From Suilimivivens sp009774465 (lineage in GTDB: Bacteria; Bacillota; Clostridia; Lachnospirales; Lachnospiraceae), in contig CANDAE010000015.1 in assembly GCA_947382645.1 (NCBI GenBank), positions 1 to 64,000 of the forward strand: a stretch of 64,000 bases of DNA, in the 5' to 3' direction. Position numbers and translations under genes: made by a program. The notes under the pieces were generated by a model. It ran no database searches. It had not been told where the DNA came from and was given only the letters and a program-made list of their open reading frames with translations. This document shows positions 41,959-51,367 of the stretch, one piece after another; within the stretch, counting starts at the first letter, position 1; the number at the start of each line of letters is the position of its first letter.

Positions 41959-43323
41959 CTACACAAGGGGAAGGGCAAGCTTCACGGTATGCCCTTCCTC
42001 TTTTATTTGAAAACTTCCATTATGGGCCAGGGCAATCTGCTTCACAATTCTAAGCCCCATAACATGTGGTTTCTTCTGCGAATTTCCTACGTCCTGTTCA
42101 AGAAGCTCTATCACTTCTCCTGGTATTCCGCATCCGTCATCTGACACCTGCAAGGTACAGTTGTTCCCTTCTTTTCTGCCTGTAATCACAATATGGCATC
42201 CTTTCGGATTATGGAAAATGCTGTTATTTAATAAATTACAGGCTGCCCTTGTAATCAGTTTTTCATCCCCCAGCAGCACTACATCTTCCAGGCTGTCATC
42301 TACTTCAAGAATCAGTTCATATTGTTCTTTTATCCCCTCATTGATTTTTTCTGCAGTCAGTTTCCTTAAAAGTGCCGCCGGATAAAACTTCGCTGCTCTT
42401 AAAGGCTGCATATTATATTCCAGCTTTGAGGTTAAATTTAAGTCTTCAATCAACTGTTTGATTTTAAGGCTTTGGGCTTTAATTGCTGCTGCACGCTCTC
42501 TGTCTTCTCTGCATAAGTCTTCTTTATTTTCCAACTCATCTGCATATCCTACAATAACGGAAAGAGGGGTTCGTATATCATGAGAAACGCCGGCAATCCA
42601 TTCCGTCCGGGCCTCATCTCTTTTATTTAATGCTGTTCTTTGCTGTTCCAAAAGATTGGATGTGCGGTTAACCTGAGCTGCAAGCTGGGATGCCGCTCCT
42701 TTTTCAGAAAGCTCCACTTTATGATTGGCTGATAATTCAAAAATCCCCTCTACAAGCGGCAGCAAAGATTGATAATATCGAAAACCCAAAAAAAGAATCG
42801 TGCAGACAACTACCAGAAGGTTTACCCCCAGAGCTAATCTAAAGTACTTCTCTAAATTGTGCATGAACGCTTCCGGAAACTCTATGGAATATTTCCACAT
42901 ACTGCCTTTATCCCTTCCTGCCACTAAAAGCCCTTTTTCGGTATCCAACACTCTGACCGGATAATCATTTAAATACCATCTGCTAAAAGCTGCAACCTCA
43001 CCGGCTGTATAATGGTCTTTAACCCCTTGGGGCAGATTCCAGCCATAGCGCAGATTTCCCTCCTCATCCAACACCATCAGAAAAAGGAAACCGCGTTCTG
43101 AGAGGTATTCTTCTCCTTCCTGGTTCAGGCTTAATTCCCCATTTACTTCTTCCAGCCCCATAGATTCCAGCCTGCTGATTCCGTAGCCGGAAATTGGGCG
43201 TTCAATCAGATACAAGTCTCTGATTACCCAAAAGAAAATGCCAATATTGGCTATAAGCAGAAGTAAAATAATCCCCCATGTAGAAACCACATATTTTCCA
43301 TATATTTTCAGCAGACTTTTCAT
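41959..43323 (-). CDS. Sensor histidine kinase of the ABC-linked two-component system
   Basis: A 454-residue membrane kinase. Two membrane helices (STWGIILLLLIANIGIFFWV and LGVNLLVVVCTILFLGF) enclose an extracellular sensor of about 130 residues. A linker, the H box (WIAGVSHDIRTPLSVIVGYA), and the N and G boxes (ACNLLNNSIFHNPKGCHIVI, QVSDDGCGIPGEVIELL) follow. It lies downstream of the response regulator in the same operon and divergently from the ABC transporter genes, suggesting it senses antimicrobial peptides or envelope stress. Confidence 0.93.
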   Translation of the reverse strand: MKSLLKIYGKYVVSTWGIILLLLIANIGIFFWVIRDLYLIERPISGYGISRLESMGLEEVNGELSLNQEGEEYLSERGFLFLMVLDEEGNLRYGWNLPQGVKDHYTAGEVAAFSRWYLNDYPVRVLDTEKGLLVAGRDKGSMWKYSIEFPEAFMHNLEKYFRLALGVNLLVVVCTILFLGFRYYQSLLPLVEGIFELSANHKVELSEKGAASQLAAQVNRTSNLLEQQRTALNKRDEARTEWIAGVSHDIRTPLSVIVGYADELENKEDLCREDRERAAAIKAQSLKIKQLIEDLNLTSKLEYNMQPLRAAKFYPAALLRKLTAEKINEGIKEQYELILEVDDSLEDVVLLGDEKLITRAACNLLNNSIFHNPKGCHIVITGRKEGNNCTLQVSDDGCGIPGEVIELLEQDVGNSQKKPHVMGLRIVKQIALAHNGSFQIKEEGHTVKLALPLV

Positions 43324-43339
43324 AATCTATAACCATATT

Positions 43340-43382
43340 CCTTTCAACGCCTGGAGACTGTGCGCAAGGCACAAACCTCTTA
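43340..43382. repeat. Short hairpin repeat, copy E
   Basis: CCTTTCAACGCCTGGAGACT leads into TGTGC-GCAAG-GCACA. It resembles 34743-34782 in order and sequence, and occupies the gap between the response regulator stop and the kinase start, where it could tune expression of the second gene. Confidence 0.45.
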
Positions 43383-43383
43383 A

Positions 43384-44121
43384 TTAAGAACGTTCAATTT
43401 TCCTGCCTTCCTGTACTAATTTATATCCCAGCCCGCGCACAGTCAAAAGAAATACAGGTTTTGAAGGATTTTCTTCTATTTTTTCCCGCAGTCTCCTGAT
43501 ATGCACCATAATCGTATTTTCATAGCCAAAATAATTATCCTCCCACACTGCCTGACATAGTTGGTCAAAGGTGACTATATTTCCTTTATTTTCCCATAAT
43601 TTTTTAAGAATCAAAAGCTCCTTTGCTGTCAGGGAAATTTCTTCTTTCCTTTCCTTCCATTTTACGGTTCCGCTTTTGAAATTCACCATGCAGCCTCCCA
43701 GCGCAATCCCTTCTGCTTCTTTTTCATCCACTGTTTTTGAAAACCAGGTTCTTTTTAAAATTGCACTGACTCGCAGGGCAAGCTCTTTGGGCAGAAAAGG
43801 TTTTACCATATAGTCATCTGCGCCAAGCCCAAGCCCTAACAGCCGGTCACTGTCCTCATCTCTGGCTGACAAAAACAGCACCGGCACATCCGAAACTGTC
43901 CTGATTCTCTGCATCAGGGAAAATCCGTCTCCATCCGGCAGATTAATGTCAAGAATTACAAGATGAGGCTCTTTATGCATAAAATACTCCTCCGTATCCT
44001 TTACACAAAAAGTCATATCTATATTGGAAAATCCTTCCCTGCGCAGGATTCCCTCAACCATCCTGCAAAGCTCTTTATTGTCATCCACAACCAGCAGTGT
44101 GCTGTCAAATATATGCTTCAT
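43384..44121 (-). CDS. OmpR-family response regulator
   Basis: A 245-residue regulator with a receiver domain (LLVVDDNKELCRMVEGILRR, phosphorylated aspartate in LVILDINLPDGDGFSLM, VKPFLPKELALRV) and a winged-helix output domain (LTAKELLILKKLWENKGNIV, MVHIRRLREKIEENPSKPVF). It heads the operon with the kinase. The 205-bp intergenic region it shares with the divergent ABC genes contains three helically phased TAAGG boxes, its probable binding site. Confidence 0.94.
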   Translation of the reverse strand: MKHIFDSTLLVVDDNKELCRMVEGILRREGFSNIDMTFCVKDTEEYFMHKEPHLVILDINLPDGDGFSLMQRIRTVSDVPVLFLSARDEDSDRLLGLGLGADDYMVKPFLPKELALRVSAILKRTWFSKTVDEKEAEGIALGGCMVNFKSGTVKWKERKEEISLTAKELLILKKLWENKGNIVTFDQLCQAVWEDNYFGYENTIMVHIRRLREKIEENPSKPVFLLTVRGLGYKLVQEGRKIERS

Positions 44122-44208
44122 TTAACCCTCCATTCAAAGCCTTGACTTCCTTTATTTAAATTTATTGTAATACAATTTGAAATCCATGTAAGCATATTCT
44201 GAAAAATT

Positions 44209-44246
44209 TAAGGTAAATGTAAGGCAGGCTTCATTTCCACGTAAGG
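44209..44246. promoter_or_regulatory. Phased TAAGG boxes, likely response regulator operator
   Basis: TAAGG occurs at 44209-44213, 44220-44224 and 44242-44246, i.e. 11 and 22 bp apart, all on the same DNA face. The last two are extended (GTAAGGCAGG and GTAAGGGCAGG). Tandem direct repeats with 10-11 bp spacing are typical of OmpR-family regulators. Confidence 0.6.
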
Positions 44247-44326
44247 GCAGGTTTGTATCCTGTTTATGCAAGGGTGAAGATGCAGTATGCAATCGCCTAT
44301 TATACATGGAAAGGAATCAGATTTTT

Positions 44327-45298
44327 ATGAAAAGTTATGAAAAAAACAAAAACCTTGTAATTGAAACCCATAATCTCTCTAAAAACTATGGAACCACCGG
44401 CCACGCTAAATCTGTTGTTCATCAGGTGGATTTGGCAGTTCCCGAAGGCTGTATTTATGGATTTTTAGGCCCAAATGGCGCCGGGAAAAGCACTACCATG
44501 AAAATGCTTTTGGGACTGATCAAACCTTCGGAAGGAGACATTTCTATTTTGGGAACGCCCCTTGTCTCATCAGGAAAAGGCGTTTCAAAAGAAAAAGACC
44601 GGCTTTCCATCTTAAAAAAGACCGGTTCTTTAATTGAATCCCCTTCCTATTATGGCCATTTAACCGGAAGAGAAAACCTGGAAATTCTCTGCACCTTAAA
44701 AAATATCCCCAAAAAGGAAATCAATGAGGTATTATCCATTGTCAGAATGGAAAATCAGCAGAATAAAAAAGCCGGTCACTATTCTCTTGGCATGAAACAG
44801 CGTCTTGGCCTTGCCGGCGCTTTGTTGGGGCATCCTAAACTGCTTCTTTTGGATGAGCCTACTAACGGACTTGATCCCGCCGGAATCTCGGAAATGCGTG
44901 ATTTAATCCGCTCCCTTCCGGAAAATTATCATATGACTGTCATGGTTTCCAGCCATCTTTTAAGTGAAATTGACCAGATGGCAGACTATGCAGGCATTAT
45001 CAATAAAGGGAAGCTGATTTATCAGGACAGCCTTCTTCACCTGCATGAATACAGCAGGCGTCAGTTAAAGCTCCGCACAGACAATAATAATCGAGCTTTA
45101 TGTATCTTAAATGAAAATGATATTAACTGTACTTTACTGGAAAATTATCTTACATTTTCTGAGACCAGTGATGAAAAGACTGCCTTTTTAATCTCCGCTC
45201 TGGTGCGGGAAGGTATCGGCATTTTGCGAATTGAAGAATATCAAAAATCCCTGGAGGACATTTTCCTTCAGCTTACAGGAAAGCAGATGAGTTTATAA
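44327..45298 (+). CDS. ABC transporter ATPase, lantibiotic-immunity type
   Basis: A 323-residue ATPase with Walker A FLGPNGAGKSTTMKMLLGLI, signature YSLGMKQRLGLAGALLG and Walker B LLLLDEPTNGLDPAGISEM. Its C-terminal extension is about 90 residues. With two ABC-2-type permeases and an adjacent OmpR two-component system it resembles LanFEG or CprABC systems, which remove cationic or lantibiotic peptides from the membrane. GGAAAGGA precedes ATG 44327, so the earlier ATG at 44306 is unlikely. Its stop overlaps the next start (TAATG). Confidence 0.92.
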   Translation: MKSYEKNKNLVIETHNLSKNYGTTGHAKSVVHQVDLAVPEGCIYGFLGPNGAGKSTTMKMLLGLIKPSEGDISILGTPLVSSGKGVSKEKDRLSILKKTGSLIESPSYYGHLTGRENLEILCTLKNIPKKEINEVLSIVRMENQQNKKAGHYSLGMKQRLGLAGALLGHPKLLLLDEPTNGLDPAGISEMRDLIRSLPENYHMTVMVSSHLLSEIDQMADYAGIINKGKLIYQDSLLHLHEYSRRQLKLRTDNNNRALCILNENDINCTLLENYLTFSETSDEKTAFLISALVREGIGILRIEEYQKSLEDIFLQLTGKQMSL

Positions 45299-46053
45299 TG
45301 CGTTTGTTTATGACAGAATTTCAAAAAATACGCCGGCGGCATATTGGACTTTTATATGTAGGCGCATGGTTATTTACCTTTTTATGGATGGCATGGGCAA
45401 TGAGCAGCATGAGCCCCGAAGAAATTGACGACCAGGGGTATTATTATCTTCTTTTTTCCATTCCGCTGATCAATGCCATTATCCTGCCCACTATTTTGGC
45501 CTGTGTAGAAAGCAGAATCTGCGATATTGAGTTAAAAGGAAATACGTTGAAAATGCTTTGCACCATGCAGCCGCGCCACAGCATTTATCATGTTAAGCTG
45601 GCAATCAGCTCCCTATATCTGCTGATCTTCTGTCTCGCGGAAACAGCAATTATCCCTTTTTTGGGGCACTGTTATCAAACCAGCCAGCCCATGCCCATAA
45701 AAAATGTTGCCATTTTTTTGTTTTCCACTTATGGGGTAAGCCTGGTTTTAATCATACTGCAGCAATCTTTATCCTTATTGTCAGAAAACCAGTTGTTTCC
45801 TTTGTTTTTTGGCGTGGGAGGAACCTTTGTGGGGCTTTTTTCATGGTTTTTCCCAAATCTTCCTATCCGCTATATGCTTCCCTGGGGCTATTACTGCGTA
45901 GGAGTAACTTTAAATATGCTTTATGACGAAGTCACCCGCACCGTTACCTACTACACAATTCCTTTTCCGACGGAAATCTTCTGCTGTTTTCTTATCTTTG
46001 GCGTTTTCATTTATCTGGCTGGAAAAGATCGTTTTATGAAAAAGGAGGTTTAA
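45298..46053 (+). CDS. ABC transporter permease 1 (lantibiotic-immunity type)
   Basis: A 251-residue integral membrane protein with about six helices (IGLLYVGAWLFTFLWMAWAM, LISSLYLLIFCLAETAIIPF, GVSLVLIILQQSLSLL). It has the ABC-2/MutE-like layout and an N-terminal EFQKIRRRH, typical of these permeases. One base overlaps the ATPase gene and the second permease starts 3 bp after its stop, so the three are one unit. Confidence 0.88.
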   Translation: MRLFMTEFQKIRRRHIGLLYVGAWLFTFLWMAWAMSSMSPEEIDDQGYYYLLFSIPLINAIILPTILACVESRICDIELKGNTLKMLCTMQPRHSIYHVKLAISSLYLLIFCLAETAIIPFLGHCYQTSQPMPIKNVAIFLFSTYGVSLVLIILQQSLSLLSENQLFPLFFGVGGTFVGLFSWFFPNLPIRYMLPWGYYCVGVTLNMLYDEVTRTVTYYTIPFPTEIFCCFLIFGVFIYLAGKDRFMKKEV

Positions 46054-46056
46054 ATC

Positions 46057-46788
46057 ATGCTTCTTGCCTGTATAAAAAGTGAACAAATAAAAATCCGGCG
46101 CTCCTTTATCTGGATCGCCTTTGTACTGACTCCCCTGATTCCTACTGTTATGGGAACCCAAAATTACTTAAACAACATTGCTCTTCTTAAATCCGAATGG
46201 TTTTCTTTATGGACGCAGGAAACTTTATTTTATTCCAATTTCTTCTTTGCCCCCTTGATTGCCATTTATTGCAGCTACTTATGGAGAATGGAAAATCAAA
46301 ATAAAAACCGACATATGCTGCTTACCCAGCCGGTTCCAGTGAGAAATGTTTTTCTGGGGAAATTTATTACTATTTTGAAAATTACTTTTTTCACTCAGTT
46401 TTGGGTTTTTCTCCTTTTTCTCATAAGCGGAAAGCTGGTCGCCCTCCCCGGGCTGCCGCCTGCGCAGACATTTATCTATACTCTAAGAGGACTTTTGGGG
46501 GGAGCAGTGATTGCAGCCTTACAGCTTCTGATCTCTATGATTATTCGAAGCTTTGCAGCTCCCATAGCAATTGCTGTGGTAGGCAGCATCTCAGGTCTTA
46601 TTGCCGCCAACTCAGATTATGGACTTTACTATCCCTATTCCCTTATGATGCTGGGTATGAATGCCAACAAATCGGACGATATGCTCTCTGGAAGCAGCCT
46701 GCCATTTTTTCTTTCCTGCCTGTTTTATCTTGTACTGTTTTGCAGTATTGCCGGGTTTTTATTAAAGCATCAGGATGTAAAGGGATGA
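46057..46788 (+). CDS. ABC transporter permease 2 (lantibiotic-immunity type)
   Basis: A 243-residue membrane protein with CIKSEQIKIRRSFIWIAFVL at its start and five further hydrophobic segments. It is similar in plan to permease 1 and to MutG/NisG-type subunits. GGAGG lies just inside the end of the preceding gene. The operon ends at a strong hairpin at 46861-46896. Confidence 0.88.
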   Translation: MLLACIKSEQIKIRRSFIWIAFVLTPLIPTVMGTQNYLNNIALLKSEWFSLWTQETLFYSNFFFAPLIAIYCSYLWRMENQNKNRHMLLTQPVPVRNVFLGKFITILKITFFTQFWVFLLFLISGKLVALPGLPPAQTFIYTLRGLLGGAVIAALQLLISMIIRSFAAPIAIAVVGSISGLIAANSDYGLYYPYSLMMLGMNANKSDDMLSGSSLPFFLSCLFYLVLFCSIAGFLLKHQDVKG

Positions 46789-46860
46789 GCGAAAGCGCTT
46801 TGCGGTCCGGCGTGGGCAGAATTCTAATCACATTACTTTTGAATCAATTTCATTTTCAAA

Positions 46861-46896
46861 AAACCGGATGTGCAGTGATTTACACATCCGGTTTTT
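46861..46896. terminator. Bidirectional terminator between ABC operon and galE
   Basis: AAACCGGATGTG (46861-46872) pairs with CACATCCGGTTT (46883-46894) across a 10-base loop. A T-run follows on the plus strand and an A-run lies before the stem, so it can serve both convergent transcripts. Confidence 0.85.
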
Positions 46897-46961
46897 ATAC
46901 TTTATCTTTATTTCTTAATTATTATTTTCGGTTGGAAGTCTGTCCTGCTTCCCTGATAAAG

Positions 46962-47978
46962 TTAATCTTCATATCCGTTAGGATTGTTGCTCTGCCATCT
47001 CCAGGAATCTTCACACATTTCCTTGATTCCGTACTGTGCCTCCCAGCCTAATTCTTTCTTAGCCTTAGATGCATCTGAATAGCAGGTTGCAATATCTCCT
47101 GCACGTCTTTCCTTTATCACATAAGGAATCTTAACTCCGGTAGCCGCTTCAAAATTCTTAACAATATCCAAAACACTGTAGCCGGTTCCGGTTCCTAAAT
47201 TGTAAATACAAAGGCCTGCTTTTTCCTCTATTTTCTTAAGTGCCTTTACATGTCCAACAGCCAAATCCACTACATGGATGTAATCCCTTACACCGGTTCC
47301 GTCCGGCGTGTCATAGTCATCACCAAATACGCCTAACTCTTTTAATTTTCCAACTGCAACCTGAGTAATATAAGGCATCAGATTGTTGGGGATTCCATTA
47401 GGATTCTCACCGATGGTTCCGCTCTTATGTGCGCCGATGGGATTAAAATAACGAAGCAGAATTACGTTCCACTCCGGATCAGCCTTCTGCATATCGGAAA
47501 GAACCTGCTCCAACATGGACTTGGTCCATCCATAAGGATTGGTGCACTGCCCCTTGGGACATTCCTCAGTAATGGGAATAATTGCCGGATCTCCATAAAC
47601 AGTTGCTGAAGAGGAAAAGATAATATTTTTTACTCCATGCTGACGCATTACATCTACCAATGTTAAGGTACCTGCAATATTGTTCTCATAATATTCCCAG
47701 GGTTTTTGAACGGACTCGCCAACTGCTTTTAGTCCTGCAAAATGAATACAGGAATCAATTTTTTCCTTATCAAAAATTTCATTTAACGCCTTCCTGTCCA
47801 AAATGTCTGCCTTATAAAAAGTAACCGGCTTTCCAGTAATTTTTTCAACCCTTTCAAGACTTTTTTCACTGGAATTGCTCAAATTATCTACTACTACAAC
47901 TTCATATCCTGCATTTTGTAATTCTACCACCGTATGACTGCCGATATATCCGGCACCGCCCGTAACCAGTATTGCCAT
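46962..47978 (-). CDS. galE: UDP-glucose 4-epimerase
   Basis: Interconverts UDP-glucose and UDP-galactose for galactose use and surface polysaccharides. The 338 residues begin MAILVTGGAGYIGSHTVVEL (NAD-binding Rossmann motif). The catalytic set is present: Ser in FSSSATVYGDP and the YxxxK in NPYGWTKSMLEQ. PNNLMPYITQVAVGK and VRDYIHVVDLAVGHVKAL follow. AAGGAG precedes ATG 47978. It lies just downstream of a UDPGP-family pyrophosphorylase gene, which could supply its substrate. Confidence 0.96.
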   Translation of the reverse strand: MAILVTGGAGYIGSHTVVELQNAGYEVVVVDNLSNSSEKSLERVEKITGKPVTFYKADILDRKALNEIFDKEKIDSCIHFAGLKAVGESVQKPWEYYENNIAGTLTLVDVMRQHGVKNIIFSSSATVYGDPAIIPITEECPKGQCTNPYGWTKSMLEQVLSDMQKADPEWNVILLRYFNPIGAHKSGTIGENPNGIPNNLMPYITQVAVGKLKELGVFGDDYDTPDGTGVRDYIHVVDLAVGHVKALKKIEEKAGLCIYNLGTGTGYSVLDIVKNFEAATGVKIPYVIKERRAGDIATCYSDASKAKKELGWEAQYGIKEMCEDSWRWQSNNPNGYED

Positions 47979-48037
47979 CTTCCCATCTCCTTTTAAACTT
48001 ATTGTTTTATTGTTTAATCGTTCCTTCTGATAAATTT

Positions 48038-48067
48038 ATTTTAACCCCTAAAAACTACTATCCGCAA
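48038..48067 (-). promoter_or_regulatory. Possible promoter of galE
   Basis: On the minus strand TTGCGG (48062-48067) and TAAAAT (48038-48043) are 18 bp apart in the galE leader. Co-transcription with the upstream gene is also possible. Confidence 0.35.
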
Positions 48068-48102
48068 GACCAGAATGTTATTCAAACCTGTCGAAATGTT
48101 AA

Positions 48103-49329
48103 CTACAGTTCAATTCCATTCTCCAGGCAAAGCTTTCTCGCACTTTCCACCGAATCAATCCCTGTAGCATTTTTAATCGGTGCAAACTCCTTATTTCTTA
48201 CTACCTCAAATGGAATACAACTGCCCATTTCCCGTACCATATCCAAAACCAGCTGTTCAAATTTATATCCGTTAGGAGACTGTGGCTTTATCTTTTCTCC
48301 TTTTTCATTCAAGTAGGGAATTTTCTTTTCCGCCATATGAAGCGGCAGATTCCGGTCACGTATTTTCTCGAGCTCTTCCACTTTAAACAGATAATTCAAA
48401 ATTACACCAAAGTAATATGCCGGATCTCCATTTTCATCCTTTGCATTCATCAATTCATCTGTCAACTCATAGTACTCAACGATAGAAGTCTTTCCATCTT
48501 CAAGGCAGATTACTCCGATTCTTTCATCCGGTGCACACTTGCGCACCACCTTGGCTCCTGAAGTACAGCCATTCGCGAGCACTGCTCCTACAAAGCAGGG
48601 ATCGGCAATTCTCTGCAGTACATTGTCTACCGCAAAAACATTAAGCCATTCCACACCGTCTTCTATCATCTTTTTGGCAACGCCCCATTTATGCATGGAA
48701 GAATACCAGCCACCGCTTCCGTTGGGAGAAATTGATATTTTCCATTTTTCTTCCATATATACTTTCCCGTTAAGATCACATCCCGGCGCCATTTCCTGCA
48801 TAAAAAAGCTGACATACTCACTCTTATATCCAAAATAATCATGTTCTTCCAGGAATTTGACAGTGGTTTCATGATTCTTGTCACTTGTCATGATATAGAG
48901 AGGCACCCAAGCCTCTGCCCTGTTTACCACATCAAGAAGATTTTCTATTAGTCGCTGAAATATATACACTTCTTTGTTAATTCCAATATTATATACACCC
49001 TTGGGATCGTCTGTCCCCAATCGGGTGCCCATGCCTCCGGCAAGTAAAACTGCACCAATCTTTCCTTTCTTTATGGCATCCAGTCCAATTTGATCAAACT
49101 CTTCTTTTCTTTCCTCAATTTGGGAAAGCTGCATAACAGATAGGGGGGTAATTTTTCCCCTTTTGGCGCCTTCTTTATGCTTTTCAAAAGAAGCCAAAAC
49201 AGAAAAATCAGTTTCTTCTATTTGAGCAAGCAAACTTTCCTGCTGCTCACTTGTCAATTCATCATAATATTTCAGTGCATGCTCCTGTCCCGCTGCTTTC
49301 AATTTTTCCAAGGCCTGTCCAAAATTCAT
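48103..49329 (-). CDS. UDPGP-family nucleotidyltransferase (UTP-sugar-1-phosphate uridylyltransferase)
   Basis: A 408-residue enzyme of the eukaryote-like UDPGP family. The nucleotide loop is in GAVLLAGGMGTRLGTDDPKG, and PLYIMTSDKNHE, ISPNGSGGWYSSMHKWGV and FAVDNVLQRIADP follow. It makes a UDP-sugar from UTP and a sugar 1-phosphate, glucose or N-acetylglucosamine; its place beside galE favours glucose. The frame extends to ATG 49386 through the 70-bp repeat, which would add MRIQPIDLYARRNAQMGIN. Family homology starts at MNFGQALEKLKAAGQ (ATG 49329), which lacks a good ribosome binding site. Confidence 0.88.
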   Translation of the reverse strand: MNFGQALEKLKAAGQEHALKYYDELTSEQQESLLAQIEETDFSVLASFEKHKEGAKRGKITPLSVMQLSQIEERKEEFDQIGLDAIKKGKIGAVLLAGGMGTRLGTDDPKGVYNIGINKEVYIFQRLIENLLDVVNRAEAWVPLYIMTSDKNHETTVKFLEEHDYFGYKSEYVSFFMQEMAPGCDLNGKVYMEEKWKISISPNGSGGWYSSMHKWGVAKKMIEDGVEWLNVFAVDNVLQRIADPCFVGAVLANGCTSGAKVVRKCAPDERIGVICLEDGKTSIVEYYELTDELMNAKDENGDPAYYFGVILNYLFKVEELEKIRDRNLPLHMAEKKIPYLNEKGEKIKPQSPNGYKFEQLVLDMVREMGSCIPFEVVRNKEFAPIKNATGIDSVESARKLCLENGIEL

Positions 49330-49330
49330 A

Positions 49331-49400
49331 TTTATACCCATCTGTGCGTTGCGACGCGCATACAGATCAATAGGTTGAATACGCATTTTTATTCAACCTT
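49331..49400. repeat. 70-bp dispersed repeat with start codon in a hairpin loop, copy 2
   Basis: It matches 21217-21286 with five substitutions. Two of the five, C to T at repeat position 15 and G to A at position 30, are paired in a predicted stem and keep it intact. It is joined directly to the start of the UDPGP-family gene and encodes the same leader peptide pattern. Confidence 0.75.
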
Positions 49401-49417
49401 GCTCCTATCTGTGTGCT

Positions 49418-51358
49418 TTATGCACACTTTTCAAATACAGCCTTTACAAAAACGCCTTCTTCCTTCATGTCAATTACGATTGTTTCTTCTTCAGAAACTA
49501 CTGCATTTTCCCAGCCAACAAAGCGATACCCTTCATTTGGCACGGCCGTTAATGTGACCTGATAATCTGTATAATATTCTCCACACCATTGCATTGTTTC
49601 ATCAAATAAAATATCTGTCGTATTCACAATTACTTTCCCTGCATCCACATAGTCGTTTTCCACCGTTAATAATGCCGGATTTCCTGACAACTCAAAATCA
49701 TTTTTTATATGCTGCAAGACATATGCTGTTCTGTTATTCATAAAAAACTGCACATCAGCTACAGCATCCTGAAACATTTGGCTTTCTTCCACTCCAAAAA
49801 ACCTTTTCAGATGTAAATTCATCGCATCACTCATTAAAGCCAAATGACCAGAAATCATGTCATTTACTCTTTCCTCTGCAAATGAAGTATTGATAATATC
49901 CATAAAGCTAGTTACAAATTGTCTTTTAAAATCTTCATTTTGGCACAAATTATTAAACATCCTGCTATTATCCATTGTCATACGAAGAACATCCCAATCA
50001 ACACTCTCTGATTTCAGTGCCCCGGAATTTACATCAAACATAAGCCAGCGCCATTTACCATCTTCGTATTCTCCATCTCCAATTTCGCGGGTTCTCCAAA
50101 CCGCAAAATTAGAAACAGGCCAATCTCCATACCTGCCATAATAAATTTCAGCAGCAAAATAATCAATAAAGCTTTGTATATCAAGTAATTCACAAGCGTG
50201 TGCATAATTCTCATCAATGGTGAAATCAGTGTTTTCCATATACGCCATCATTTCAGTATATAATTCGTAATCTTCTGCTTCACCTTCTGCCAATTCACCA
50301 TTCTTAATCATAACGACATCATCCTTATCTACATCATAATAATGTGCCGCAAATACATCATCATACTTTTCCGTGAGCCAGTATACGCCCCAATATTCAC
50401 CATTTAGAAACATAATATATGGTTGAAAATGCATAGTTCCGAAGCTTCTGCCGGTTATCAATTCAGCCGCTAATCTGTCACGAAGTTTCGATGTAACATC
50501 TCCTCCTCCGGCAAACAAAGTTACGGTATCAGCCATATAATTCGTTCCAAATAAATCTACCAAAAACCTTCCTTCTTCATCATACTGTCTTCTTGCATAA
50601 ATGTTCAAACTTCTCGGCAGAAATCCACGTCCTGCACCGCCCTGAACCCTTATACCGCATTCTTTATTAAGAAGTTGCTCCCGTTTTGCGCTAAAAATCT
50701 GGACATTGCAGTCACGTTCCCATTCTCTTCCACGTTGACGATAATTTGCTTCCCACCATGCCCAAGACAAAGTTGACTTATCTGTTTCACTGATAAATTT
50801 ATCATAAGCCTGCCCAAGAACATAAATGCCATCTTCATAACCAAATAGATCCTCCGGCTCTGCCACAACAGATATAATATTAAATCCATCATATCCTGTT
50901 TTATTCTGATAGCCAACAAAATAGTTTTTTGTTTCTACTTCACTAAAATTCCCCTCGCTATCAAGATAAGCTGCCCTGACAACTGTGCACTTATCAACCA
51001 AATAAGCCGGAACATTATATTCAGGAGGTGTCTGATCACATGCTAAAATATCATCTTTTAAAAATCCTGCTGTTACATCATCCCTTGCAGAAAATACATT
51101 ATTATTTTCCGTTGCGTCATTTATTAGAATTGGTTCCGTATATTTTATTGCATGTTCATCCGGTACAGAGCCATCTAATGTATAATAAATCTCTGTACCT
51201 CTCGGTGCATAGAGTCTAAGTCTGAAAGCATTTTCATAAAATCCTGACTCCTGAGAAAAAGTCAGCTCCGTATATTCACTTTCCCCTTTCAGAACAAGAA
51301 AGCACAGTATTACGCACAAAACTGTAAAACATGCCAAAACACTTCTTCTATTCATCAT
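49418..51358 (-). CDS. CotH-family kinase-like surface protein
   Basis: A 646-residue exported protein. A signal anchor (VLACFTVLCVILCFLVLKG) is followed by a chitobiase C-terminal-like module (RLYAPRGTEIYYTLDGSVPD) and the CotH domain (CGIRVQGGAGRGFLPRSLNI, LNGEYWGVYWLTEKYDDVFA, WRWLMFDVNSGAL). A small C-terminal beta domain (VTLTAVPNEGYRFVGWENAV) follows. CotH proteins are atypical protein kinases of spore coats and cell surfaces. The gene is the last of the VTC-DUF4956-CotH operon and starts 9 bp after the DUF4956 stop. Confidence 0.92.
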   Translation of the reverse strand: MMNRRSVLACFTVLCVILCFLVLKGESEYTELTFSQESGFYENAFRLRLYAPRGTEIYYTLDGSVPDEHAIKYTEPILINDATENNNVFSARDDVTAGFLKDDILACDQTPPEYNVPAYLVDKCTVVRAAYLDSEGNFSEVETKNYFVGYQNKTGYDGFNIISVVAEPEDLFGYEDGIYVLGQAYDKFISETDKSTLSWAWWEANYRQRGREWERDCNVQIFSAKREQLLNKECGIRVQGGAGRGFLPRSLNIYARRQYDEEGRFLVDLFGTNYMADTVTLFAGGGDVTSKLRDRLAAELITGRSFGTMHFQPYIMFLNGEYWGVYWLTEKYDDVFAAHYYDVDKDDVVMIKNGELAEGEAEDYELYTEMMAYMENTDFTIDENYAHACELLDIQSFIDYFAAEIYYGRYGDWPVSNFAVWRTREIGDGEYEDGKWRWLMFDVNSGALKSESVDWDVLRMTMDNSRMFNNLCQNEDFKRQFVTSFMDIINTSFAEERVNDMISGHLALMSDAMNLHLKRFFGVEESQMFQDAVADVQFFMNNRTAYVLQHIKNDFELSGNPALLTVENDYVDAGKVIVNTTDILFDETMQWCGEYYTDYQVTLTAVPNEGYRFVGWENAVVSEEETIVIDMKEEGVFVKAVFEKCA

Positions 51359-51367
51359 CTCAGTCTA

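Noticed and set aside
46401..47051. Plus-strand 216-codon open frame
   Set aside because: It overlaps permease 2, the terminator and the end of galE. The composition is that of a shadow frame.
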